This document shows positions 48,010-57,873 of a stretch of DNA of 64,000 nt, one piece after another. The translations under genes and the position numbers were made by a program. Within the stretch, counting starts at the first letter, position 1. Every line of letters starts with the position of its first letter. Under the pieces are notes generated by a model. It was not told the origin of the DNA. It saw only the letters and a list, made by a program, of their open reading frames with translations, and searched no databases. Origin of the DNA: Trichostrongylus colubriformis (taxonomy: Eukaryota > Nematoda > Chromadorea > Rhabditida > Trichostrongylidae); NCBI GenBank assembly GCA_963978905.1, contig OZ022261.1, positions 22,317,686 to 22,381,685 of the forward strand, written 5' to 3'.

Positions 48010-49200
48010 GCTCCGATCATCGTGGGTCGTGCGTGCTCTGAAATGTCCGGTCCTCGAATCGGATATGTCCGCTCGGTTCGAAAATGGTTCAGTTGTAGGA
48101 AGAGATGGGTTGAGGTCAGTCGTGAGTTTCTGAATGTTATGAAAGAGACCTGGGCACAGTGGGCGGAGCGCGCCCCGAATGGGCGGTCCGTGTAACAAAA
48201 ATTCATAACTTGGTTCCAACGCAGCTAGAGACTAGGAAAAAATTGATAGAAATGACCTATATCAAAGCTGCCGTGAGCACCCAATGAGTGGAAGCCCACT
48301 CACAGTGGGGCGTTGGTTGATCGTGTGGATTACCCTGTAAACTTTGATTAGTTTTTGAAAGTGGTCTAGGGACAGCGAGAAAAACGGAGGTGGTTGATAG
48401 TAGGTCGGGCTATGGAAGAGAAGGGAATTTAAACGGTAGGCGGACTTTTTTCGGTGGTGGGCGGAGCTTGGCATTTCATGGAAGAAACCGTGGAGATGGG
48501 GACAAGTTTGGGATGGCTAGGGCGTGGGACAGGAAGTAAGGAGCACATATGAAGTATGTTAGGCTCCGCCCACTGCGGGCATGCTCCAAAAGGTCCGGTC
48601 CTCGAATCGAAAATTGTCCGCTTCGGTCCTCGAATCGAAAATCGGTTCGAAAATGTTCTAAACGTGGGGAAAAGATGGATCAAGGTAAGCCAATGTTATG
48701 AAAAAGGCCTGGGCATAGTGGGCGGTGGGCGAAGCGCATCCCGAATGGCGGTCCGTGTAACGAAAATTCATAACTTAGTTCCAACGCAGCTCAGAGACTA
48801 GAAAAAAATCGATAGAAATTACCTATATCAAAGCTGCCGTGAACACACAATGAGTGGGAGCCCACTCACAGTGGGCGTTGGTTGATTGTGTGAATTACCC
48901 TTAAACTTTAATTAGTTGTTGAAAGTGGTCTAGGGACAGGGAGATATAGGATATAAAATAAATATATGAACCATGTTAAGCTCCGCCCACCGCGGGCATG
49001 CTCCAAAACGTCCGGTCCTCGAATCGAAAATTGTCCGCTCGGTTCGAAAATGGTCCAAACGTGGGGAAAAGATGGATTAAGGTAAGCCATGAGTTTCTGT
49101 AATTATGAAATAGGCCTGGGCACAGGGGCGAAGGGCATCATGAATGGGCGGTAAGGGCAACAAAAGTTCATAACTTGGTCCCAACGCAGCCCAAGCACTA
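48010..49200. repeat. Dispersed repeats of the 280 bp family, two larger units
   Basis: Two similar ~500 bp blocks. Each has GTCCGGTCCTCGAATCG (near 48038, 48593, 49011), AAGATGGATTAAGGT-type text, GGGCGGAGCGC or GGGCGAAGCGC, CATAACTTGGTTCCAACGCA (near 48205, 48768, 49170) and ATATCAAAGCTGCCGTGA (near 48259, 48826). ORFs here are artefacts. Confidence 0.7.
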
Positions 49201-49469
49201 GAAAAAAATTCGGCAGAAATAATTAACGTTGAAGCATCTAGAGATACTCGAAGCGATAAGAGACCAGCGCAAAGCGAACGGAGCGCGTCCATTGAAATGT
49301 GCTTACTGCAAAAATCGTAATCAGGGCACATCGAGGTGTCGAGAAATATGGCCGCTTCAGCTTAGGACCTCCTCCTCAATGAGACGAAGATACACCACCC
49401 TTCCTACGTCTACGTAACCTCTACGGTATTTGTAACTATTGCTATTGGACACTATCACTTACTTACTTA

Positions 49470-50073
49470 GGCACTATTTACCCAAAGCTACCCCACTGCC
49501 TTTTTAGGCGATGCAGTCAAAGAGGTGATTTTAGGGAAACCTTCCGATTTAGCTGCAAACTTCTATCCAGGAGTATTTCGACCCGTAGAACACGAATATG
49601 ACACTCGTTCGACGCGAAACCGCTTGGCGCCGGCGCCAAAATGGGGTGGATCACCAAACTCGCTCAAAGTCTGTCCTAAGGGGTATTTCTACCCGTAGAA
49701 CACGAATATGACATTCGTTTGGCGCGAAACCGCTTGGCGCCCGCGCCATAGGGGCCGGCGCCAAAACGGCGCCTATGGCGCAGGCGCAAAGCGGTTTCGC
49801 GCCAAACGAATGTCATATTCGTGTTCTACGGGTCGGTCGAAATACCCCTTAGGACAAACTTTGAGCGAGTTTGGTGATCCACCCCATTTTGGCGCCGGCG
49901 CCTATGGCGCGGGCGCCAAGCGGTTTCGCGTCAAACGAGTGTCATATTCGTGTTCTACGGGTCGAAATACCCCTGGATAGAAGTTTGCAGCTAAATCGGA
50001 AGGTTTCCCTAAAATCACCTCTTTGACTGCATCGCCTAAAAAGGCAGTGGGGTAGCTTTGGGTAAATAGTGCC
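49470..50073. mobile_element. 604 bp foldback element with nested palindrome
   Basis: The arms 49470-~49755 and ~49765-50073 are inverted copies nearly base for base. The ends GGCACTATTTACCC and GGGTAAATAGTGCC are flanked by CTTACTTA (49462-49469 and 50074-50081). Each arm holds two direct copies of a core (CCCGTAGAACACGAATATGA then GCGAAACCGCTTGGCGC), so four cores are arranged head to head. The centre is a GGCGCC-rich hairpin. Its only ORF (49708-49980) spans the palindrome and is an artefact. An 8 bp duplication fits hAT-, MULE- or foldback-type transposition. Confidence 0.85.
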
Positions 50074-50099
50074 CTTACTTAGATACTTAGATGGCCCGT

Positions 50100-50692
50100 C
50101 TTCACTGGTTGTGCGGGCCCCAACACGATTTCCATTCGGTTCGTTCTTTCGCGATCGTCATCCAGCTCGTTCGTTGACTTCGTTGGTGGCAACCACGAGA
50201 ATCAGCCGTTCTGGAATTTCTCATTAGTTTAACGTGTTCAACGAACACATCTCCCCATCTTTTGGGAGGTCTTCCGCGGGGACGTGGACAATCCCAGGGG
50301 ATCCACTCCACTGTTCTTCTTGTCCACCTATCGTCTTCTCTCCGCATTATATGACCGGCCCATCAGTGTTTGACCTTCGATGCGTATTCCGCAGGGTCTA
50401 GACGAGACATCTGCCTCAAATCGGAGCTGCGAAGCCCGGCACGATATTGAGATAGCCGGGTGTACTTCAGAAGACATCTATCGAGTGCTCTGTGAGTCAC
50501 CTGCAAGGAGTTCGCCGTGGCTGACGTATCAGGCCACGTCTCGGCAGCGTAACACAGAGCAGGAAGGACTGTCGAGTCGAATAGACGGGCGCGTAGGTCA
50601 GGATCCTTTAGCTGGTCGGTGGCCTCTTTAATAGACCCGTAGGCTGACCATGCAGCTCTCCTTCTTCTGGCGCAAGGAAGGGGCACTATCAC
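50100..50692 (-). pseudogene. 5'-truncated RTE fragment
   Basis: On the minus strand 50692-50363 and 50347-50102 encode the C-terminal part of an RTE RT. RRRAAWSAYGSIKEA and LRARLFDSTVLPALCYAAET are followed by HIMRREDDRW, RPRGRPPKRWGDVF and a basic end. The order matches the C-terminus of the RTE at 46480-47821, but it is a different subfamily. It starts next to the right flank of the foldback element. One frame break lies near 50355. Confidence 0.85.
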
Positions 50693-50699
50693 TGAGTAT

Positions 50700-51420
50700 T
50701 CTATTTCCGTTATTTCTTATCACTCAAATTCAACTATAATTCCTTACATAACCAGGTCAGTTAAGAGCACGCTTCGCTCATCATATAGCCTAAGACCATT
50801 GCTGACCTCTGTGATTGCAACCCTCCATCCCACCCGTCAAATGTGACCCCCTGCCGAGAAATCCTCTACTTCCGGTGTATCCTGATTGCATTTCGGAAGG
50901 GAGATGGACAGTGATGGCTAACGCAATGAAGCGGAGACAAAACTCCGCTAAAGGCGGGACTATGCGGTGATGAGTGAAGCGTGGGCCGAAAGTTCGTAAT
51001 ATGGTTTCTCAAGTCTGGAAAAAGATGAGTCAAAGCAGAGACAATTGCAGCTCGAGGGGACTGGACAGGCGATGATGTGGACGGGGCCAGCAAATACGCA
51101 TAGTGTTTCGAGAGTTTGGATACTGGCAAAATCTACCATTTGACATATCAACACTGCATAGTATATAGTGGTGAAAGGAGCCGCTCATTCAACCATACCA
51201 ATAGGCGAACAGAAATGAACAGTGATAATTCTCATGGATGACAACATCAATCAGTGTCTTATCGGTTCCTCTGTAGGTGGTAATGGACCATTATCTGTTC
51301 GTTACAAAATTGATCCTGCAATACAAGATCCTCGATTCGTAACTCTCGCGCACGGTTCGCGAGACCATCAGACGTCAACAAGCAAGGTGCTGCTTACGAA
51401 ATCGAGGATCTTCTGATGAG
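50700..51420. other. Gene-free DNA with dispersed repeat and hairpin
   Basis: 50780-50880 belongs to the GACCTCTG..CCTC..TTCCGGTG family of 40630-40720. At 51326-51415 AAGATCCTCGATTCGTAA pairs with TTACGAAATCGAGGATCTT across a ~50 nt loop. No domain-bearing ORF. Confidence 0.5.
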
Positions 51421-51718
51421 AGATCCTTGATTTCGTCACCTTTGCGCATCACTCGTGAGGCTAGCCGATCACGACTAGACGAGAATTCACTTGCAAACAA
51501 GACGTGGAAAGCCAAATGATGCGCGATACCAGATCAGAAGGTAATTTCGAACCCTTTTTACCTAATTATACGGAATTGATTAGCAAATGCTATCGTTCCA
51601 GATACTCATCCGGAAACTGTAGCACAGCTGGGTAGGACAGGCACCGAAAGGCGAGGTTATACCTTCCGAAGCACGGCAGAGAGTGGAGAAGGAAGTCTTT
51701 CGATGCGTGACACCGCAG
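51421..51718 (+). repeat. Two upstream outlying copies of the repeated exon
   Basis: 51602-51718 follows TTCCAG and ends GCAG|GTAGTTTTGCACCG, the same donor text as the main array. It is 117 nt, phase 1-1 and open, and reads (D)THPETVAQ... with RRGYTFRSTAESGEG. The preceding block ends at 51540 with ATGCGCGATACC..GAAG|GTAATTT, like the downstream members, but its frame is broken. These copies lie 5 kb upstream of the main array, separated by transposons. Confidence 0.55.
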
Positions 51719-51779
51719 GTAGTTTTGCACCGTTTACTTACGATAATATCATTGTGCAGTGCTTTCAACTATCGGGTCA

Positions 51780-52260
51780 GTCCATAATTAGTGCCGCTTT
51801 TTGTGGCTGGAAGTTTTTCTCTTGAAATCATTTTCGAAAAAAATTAATCAAGCATGTCCTGTATTTGGCTCTCACTTCTGAACCTTCAACTTACATTCCA
51901 AAAAGTCGCTAGATTTTTGCAATTTTGGCTTTTTTTGAATTTCTACGGTCATGGAGAAAATGAGCCATCAATTTCATGGGCCTTCTTTAAAGCGCTCCAC
52001 CTTTTCAATTTTTAGAAGTCGCGTCATTTCTTCCTATTTGGCTTTTCCTGGGACTTAAGGGTTGTGGAAAAATCAACCGAGCATTTTTATGATTCTCTTC
52101 TAAGCGGTCCACCTTTTTTGAGAAGTTTTTATATGATCATGGAGAAAATTTTCATGTCCTATATTTAGCTCCTACCTCTTCTATCTATTCATTTTCCGAG
52201 AAATCGCATCGATTTTTCTCAATTTTGGCTTTCTCTGAAGTATTCGGGTTCGTTTCAATC
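51780..52260. repeat. Diverged short tandem repeat
   Basis: Phrases AATTTTGGCTTTTTTTGAA / ATTTGGCTTTTCCTGG / AATTTTGGCTTTCTCTGAA and TCATGGAGAAAAT recur about every 150-180 bp with heavy divergence. No gene. Confidence 0.45.
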
Positions 52261-52578
52261 AAAATCTTTCCTCTGGAATCGTATGCTTGCCGTTACTTCA
52301 CGAATCATTTGAAACAATCAATATCAATTCTGCCCTCTCCAGCTGCCACGACTTTGTTTCGTTTTTATTTTAATGAGTGTAATTCGCTTTTAACTTTAAC
52401 TCCATGCACGGGGTTGATTAACATAGGCGGAAGAACATCTTTTGAGTTTTACTGAAATGTCAACGAAATCAGCCCTTACATCTAATGTTAAACACGAAAT
52501 TCACGAAATTAGGTATTATATGAAAATCGGCCTGTGGAGATGGGGATAGGTGTAGTATGGGTAGGGTACGGGCAAGTA

Positions 52579-53454
52579 CCAGGCTGTACAGAAATTCCTG
52601 TCCGAAAATTTTCAAAATTCTATAATTTTCCTTAGAAGTGTTATAATATCAGGCAAATGTAGGAGTATGGTAGAATGTTTCCTAAGCTTTCTAGAAAAAA
52701 TTTATATTGACCCACCAGATCCCGTGGAGAGAGCTACAATGCCCGTTGTCGATACCCACCCAATTCGCGGTGTCATCTATTATGAGCGGTCTTGCGGCAC
52801 CAAAGCGACGGAAGCTTGCCACTCCATCAGAGCTGCATTGGGCAAGGGATGTGTGAGCTACGAGACCGTGCGTCGCTGGTTCAACAGCTTCAGCAGCGGC
52901 GAGATTGACACGGAAGACAAACCACGCTTGGGACTGTGCTGGTTCTGGGACGTGGAAGAAATGCTTTCCCGCGAGGTGCTGTTACAAGACGAGACAGTCA
53001 CCGCTGCCGTATGCACCCACCAGCTCCAGCGGCTCGCCGTCGCTGTTCGAGAAAAGAGCCGAAAAAGGTCCGAGGTCACCTATTTCATGACGACGCCCGC
53101 TCCCATTTCGCGAAAAGTACCCAGGCCAAGCTATGGGAGCCCGGCTGGGATGTGCTGCCCCACCCGCCATACTCTCCTGACATTGCCCCTTCTGACTATC
53201 ACCTTACCCATCCTCATGAATCCTTCCTGGCAAGAGAAAATTCGTTGATTATGACTTGCTTGCGAAGGCGATCGCTGTTTTTTGACTCTCAGAACCCAGA
53301 GTTCTGGGCGAGTGGCATCGACGACCTGCCCAATCGATGGGCCACTGTTGTGGATAACTGTGGTGATTATATAGTTGATTAGACGGTTTTTCAATAAAGT
53401 TGAAAAAAATTAAAAATGGTGAAATTTTCGGACAAGAATTATTGGACAACCTGG
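52579..53454 (+). pseudogene. Mariner transposon 1 with deleted transposase
   Basis: The terminal repeat CCAGGCTGTACAGAAATTCC (left) pairs with the reverse complement of the right end (CCAGGTTGTCCAATAATTCT). The transposase start has the mariner helix-turn-helix (IRGVIYYERSCGTKATEACH, then VSYETVRRWFNSFSSGEID). Text then jumps from DKPRLG to WDVEEMLSREVLLQDETVTA, so roughly the centre and first catalytic Asp are gone. After a frameshift near 53070 come HDDARSHFA and HPPYSPDIAPSDYHL (DD34D region), ending at a stop near 53380. It is inserted into a 280 bp family repeat. Confidence 0.85.
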
Positions 53455-54060
53455 TCGTAAAGAGCACACATGGACCAGGTTAGGATCCGCGTACGGTGAG
53501 CGACGTGCCGTGGAATATCCCTTTTTCAGACCGGAAATTGTAAACTGGGTTCTAATATGGCCCAAACGTGGGTGAAAGATGGACTAAGGTCAGGGATGAG
53601 TTTCTGAAAGTAATAAAAGAATTCTGGACTTAGTGGGAGGAGCATCTATAGTGGTGGGCGAGCTTAGATGTTACATGAAGAGCGACCTGTGGAGATGGAG
53701 ATAGGTGTAGTATGGGGCGTGCAGGTTGGGACACACGGAGCTAGGCCGTGACCCTGTAACAGCCTGTGGCCTTTGACCTAAGCCTTAAATAATTCTGACA
53801 ATTTATTCATGTAAATCGTGCCCTCCTTGCAAGTCTGTTCCGTTGTATAGTCAAATTGACTGAATTATTCATGTCACAGGGCAAAGGCCACAGGCTGTCA
53901 CAGGATCACGGCCTAGATTCGTGTGTCTCAACCGTCACCCGTAGTATGGGTAGGGCACGGGACAAGAAGTAAAGATCACATTTCATCTGTAGTGGTGGGC
54001 AGAGCTTGGTTTAAAATCTGTAGTGGTAGCTTGGACGTTACATGAAAATCTTACTGACTG
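53455..54060. repeat. 280 bp family copies interrupted by mariner 1 and MITE copy 2
   Basis: Text such as AAGAGCACACATGGACCAGG, AAAGATGGACTAAGGTCAGG and GTGGTGGGCGAGCTT is the 43160 family. Mariner 1 cut it at 52579 and the MITE at 53717. The two flanks join back to the family sequence when the insertions are removed. Confidence 0.7.
53717..53940. mobile_element. 224 bp MITE, copy 2, with 10 bp target duplication
   Basis: Near-identical in structure and equal in length to 40739-40962. Flanked by GTAGTATGGG at 53707-53716 and 53941-53950. The last G may belong to the element, making it 9 bp as in copy 1. The target is a copy of the 280 bp repeat family. Confidence 0.9.
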
Positions 54061-55012
54061 TTATTCGCTTTTAACTTAAGCCATGTAGGGGTTGGTTACC
54101 AAGGGAGACAGAACATTTTTGAGATTTACTGAAATGTTAACAAATTCAGTCCGTCATGAACCTCCCTCCATATACACGACCTCCATCCATTGTTAGGCTA
54201 CCTTTTCAGAGAACATTATAGAAAACATTGGATGTAGATGACATTGTAAGGAATCGTCACGGTTCGAGGGAAAAACTAAATTTGGACATCAACAACTTGC
54301 CTGTCCATCTAAATCTCCGTCCATCTGTCTGTCTATGTTTACACGATTTTTATATACATGAACAAGAACATGTGTAGAGTGGACCCCGGATGGGTGCAGT
54401 AGGGGACATGAATTAATGAGATCAACTGAGCTAAGCTCAGGGCGCGGTCAGCGAAGCCGTTGGTAGATGTGGGGTTTGAGCCAAAATTTCTAATTCGGCT
54501 CCGAACTGGCTCTCATGCGGTGAAATATGGGGATCAGGTCAGCGATGACGAAAGAAGCTCGCGCAGCAGGCCGAGTGTACCCTGATGGGCGGTTACATGC
54601 CCACATCGAAATCCTTATTTCGATTTCAATGCAGCCTAAAATTACGAAGAAATTGCTTGAGTTAACAGGCCAAAGCTATGCAGATTGAAGTGAGCAGGAA
54701 CCCGCGTGGATGTGCAGCGGTCAGGTGATGATTGAAGGACAGAATGCATGGGGTGGTCAATTGTATGCAGAGCTGTAAAAGGAATACAATATAGAAGGGA
54801 GATGAGAAGGAGGAAACCATTCAAGGAACCATTTTACGAACGAAAAAAAAATCTTAGAAAATGAAAGTGCTGAAAGGAACGAAATAAAAGGTTTTTTCAA
54901 CAAAACATACGGTTTTTCAACAAAAGATTGGGCCGATTTTTCTTCAGATACTTTTTGCCCCGTTTTACAACATTGAAATTTGACATACGTCTCAACGTGT
55001 GAGTGAAACACA
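54060..55012. other. No gene recognised
   Basis: AT-rich DNA with short ORFs only. GGACCCCGGATGGGTGCAGT near 54382 and GCTCGCGCAGCAGG near 54549 resemble the wider GGGCGGAGC repeat families at low similarity. Confidence 0.35.
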
Positions 55013-55014
55013 TA

Positions 55015-56581
55015 CAGTGCGTTTCATAATTATAAGGTCACCCCTGAATTTCAAGTTTTCTCAACAACTCCCCATTAAGGAATCTTTTCAATCTCATAGA
55101 CGGATTCCTCACCTGAAATAACCCCCTGTGTCCGATTTCTGGTTGCAGTCTCGTTCACCTTATATCTTTAGAAGTATTTTTCGTTTTTTGTACCGTTTCA
55201 TAATTATAAGGTCACCCTGAAAAAAGGAAGAAGTTGAGGCTCCAGCAAGTCTGTGAAGGTGGATATGTCTTCCAAGTACATCTTCAAGATACATGCTCAA
55301 TCGTCTTGTGGCTAGCTGTTGTGTTCCCAGAGAAAAGCCCAGATTTGGGATTCTCGTGGTGCTAGGCTCAGTTTGAGAGCCATTCCAAGAAAAATCGGAA
55401 GATTCCTGTGCTTAGTTAGATAAAATTTGAGTCATTCGGTGTCTTCAGATGTTTTTCAGACTCTGGACTCCTACGTGAGACCATTATGATTAACGAGAAA
55501 AGGGATTTTGGGGACCACTTCCTACAGCACCTCCTCCATGGACCAGATTTGTTTGGAATTAAACCATTCTTTGTCTGGGAACTCAGCGTGTACAGTAGCG
55601 AGGAAGAGTAGAAACATCACTAAAACAATAACGAATTAGTTTCCGAGGCCCACAGCGCACCACATGGCGGCACGACTTCAATTCTTAAAGTTGTTCTTGA
55701 GCGCGAATTGAACGAAACTGAATTTGCATAGGAGTTGCACCCTGCATACGAGTAATCCCATATGAATTGTATTTTTGAGTCCGAGAATATTCTATTGGTA
55801 TGGTGCTGACGGGCAGAGGTAGTACTAGCTTGATCTGAGAAGTGCAGCAATCTAGCCTCAGCAATTTTTGTGGGAGAAGGGTGATGACTTAAGTTGTATT
55901 CGGCAATGAGGTTGCATTGAACTTTGCCTTCGAAACCTGCAGAATGCACTCCAGCGACTGCTGGAAGGTCTCACGAAGAAATAAGTCGCCTTTTGGAGCT
56001 CACCGGCTCTTCATAATTGCGTCTCAAAGTATGGCAAAGCTGTTGTTCACATAGGTCATCCAACGGAACTGCGGGTGAAGTTCCGAAATATGGAAGTCCA
56101 GCCATAGATAACATATATCTTGGTCTCAGCTCTACTATTAGGGAGATCTAGAAGACATCGCCTTAAATAATTACCTCAATAATCGCCAATTTGGGAAGCA
56201 AAACTGCTGGAACAGGCAATCGTCGAAGACTGGAACAAAATCTGTGGTGAGGCTCTTCAAAATTTCGTTTCTACTTAACCAAATCTGCTAGTTGATGTCG
56301 TTCTTAAACAGGAGGGAGTTATAGATTATAAGCTCCTCCGCATGCACTGTTAACTCTAGCAAATTTTCTGGTTCTTCAGGGTGACCTTATAATTATGAAA
56401 CGGCACAATATTCAGATAATAATCATAAAAATGTCAGACTGAAAGATGATGCCATCAAAACTAGTATAGGAGGGTTTTCTGTGGTGAGGAATCCATAAAA
56501 AATACTTGAAAAATTTTAGATTAGCTGTCTCTTTTGAAAACTGAAAATTCAGGGGTGACCTTATAATTATGAAACGCACTG
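55015..56581 (+). mobile_element. Tc1-like element, nested pair of terminal repeats
   Basis: The outer ends CAGTGCGTTTCATAATTATA and its reverse complement are flanked by TA (55013-55014 and 56582-56583). A second pair of closely similar ends lies inside at 55193 (CCGTTTCATAATTATAAGGT) and 56403. A transposase relic on the + strand is recognisable near its C-terminus (~56200-56270: LLEQAIVEDWNKICGEALQ), but the rest is scrambled by stops. The layout suggests a Tc1-like element that jumped into a related MITE. Confidence 0.7.
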
Positions 56582-56757
56582 TAGTTACGACACCCTTTAA
56601 AAAGCACATAGAGTGGAAAAATCTCTGTGAAACGGCATTCAAAGTAATTCCAAGATCCATCATTTCCCAGAAAAAGTGTATTGAGGGAACACTGTCTGCT
56701 ATGAAATGACCCGACGTTCCGGAATACCGGAGTTACCAGAGATTATTATCTTTCCAG

Positions 56758-57781
56758 GGAGTGGTGAGGAAACTGCGGCGCAGGGTAGCGGTACAAGCAC
56801 CAGAAGGCGAGGTCTTACTTTTCGAAGGACTGCTAGAAGTGAACTATTAGGTTGATTCATAATAAATCGGACAAATTGACCAATTTTAATCATTGTCGTA
56901 CAACTTTTTTACGACAACAGGGATTCACTTGAAATATACTCCATCTTTATCGATGACCTTCTGCCACGGTATAGGCAGATCATGGATGCCCTTGCTCCAG
57001 AAGGCCGGAAGCTGGAGCTCGAAGAAGTTGCCGAGTGCCGCCTTGACCTCGTCGCGAGTTTTGAAGTCTTGGCCGTCCAGGTGGCGTTGGCTGTGGGAGA
57101 AAAGGTGGAAATCTGAAGGGGCCAGGTCTGGGGAGTACGGTGGGTATAGAAGTACGGTCCAACTGTACGACAGCAGCTCGGCCTTGGTCGATCTTGCGAA
57201 GTGCGGTCTGTGGAAGTAGACACGTTATCGTGCTGGAAGTAGACATGTGACCGCCGCCGTAGCGAACTTTGGACATTGGCCTTCAATTCTCGTAATAGAC
57301 GAACGTAGACGTCGGCGGATACTGTAGTACCTTCATCGAGCAGCTCCCAGTACTCTACGCCGTGTACGCTCCACCAACCGCGGTTTTCGTCTTCGATGGA
57401 ATAGTCGCCTGACGCAAACTTCGAATGCTACAACTACAGTGTACTTCTGCCGGGGGCATGCTTCTTGTGAACTTCTATCAGACGTCTGCCGTTATCCGCG
57501 GGTTCCTGGCCAGATAGCGATATAAATAGTATGACGTTGCGGATGTGGTCTCTGGACCGCTTGAAATCGTGCGGCATTGTGGCGGAATGAATTTACTTTG
57601 GAGTGATTATTTTGCGGTACTTTGAAGAGCTTTTCATACTTATTCCAACGGTACCTCGCGCGTCCATTTTCGTTAATTCGTTACTGAGTTATGATCTCCA
57701 GAAATCATCACTACCATTTGTCTGATTTATTATGAATCAACCTAATAGAAAACCCAGCGATGCGCGGTACCATTGTATCAG
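56758..57781 (+). pseudogene. Repeated-exon copy interrupted by mariner 2
   Basis: The exon starts after TTTCCAG and reads STRRRGLTFRRTARSE before it is cut at the TA 56845-56846. It resumes at 57748 and ends at GTATCAG|GTAACG (57781). 56758-56846 (89 nt) plus 57748-57781 (34 nt) is exactly 123 nt, the length of the intact copies. Confidence 0.8.
56847..57745 (-). pseudogene. Mariner transposon 2 with decayed transposase
   Basis: 899 bp with ends TTAGGTTGATTCATAATAAA and its reverse complement, flanked by TA. On the minus strand a mariner transposase is readable from ~57580 to ~56930: a WELLDEGTTVSADVYVRLL block, YFQHDN, PPYSPDLAPSDFHL (third catalytic Asp) and HDLPIPWQKVIDKDGVYF at the end. 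Frameshifts near 57180 and stops near 57430 break it. The N-terminal helix-turn-helix is largely missing. Confidence 0.85.
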
Positions 57782-57873
57782 GTAACGATTACAAATGATC
57801 ACCCTTATTCAACAATGCTCTACAAACTACTAATGCTTTTTTAGCATTCTCCGAACGGTTGATATTTTTTCAG

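Noticed and set aside
49708..49980. 90-codon ORF in the palindrome
   Set aside because: It runs through the inverted arms of the foldback element and shows the same peptide twice because the core is repeated.
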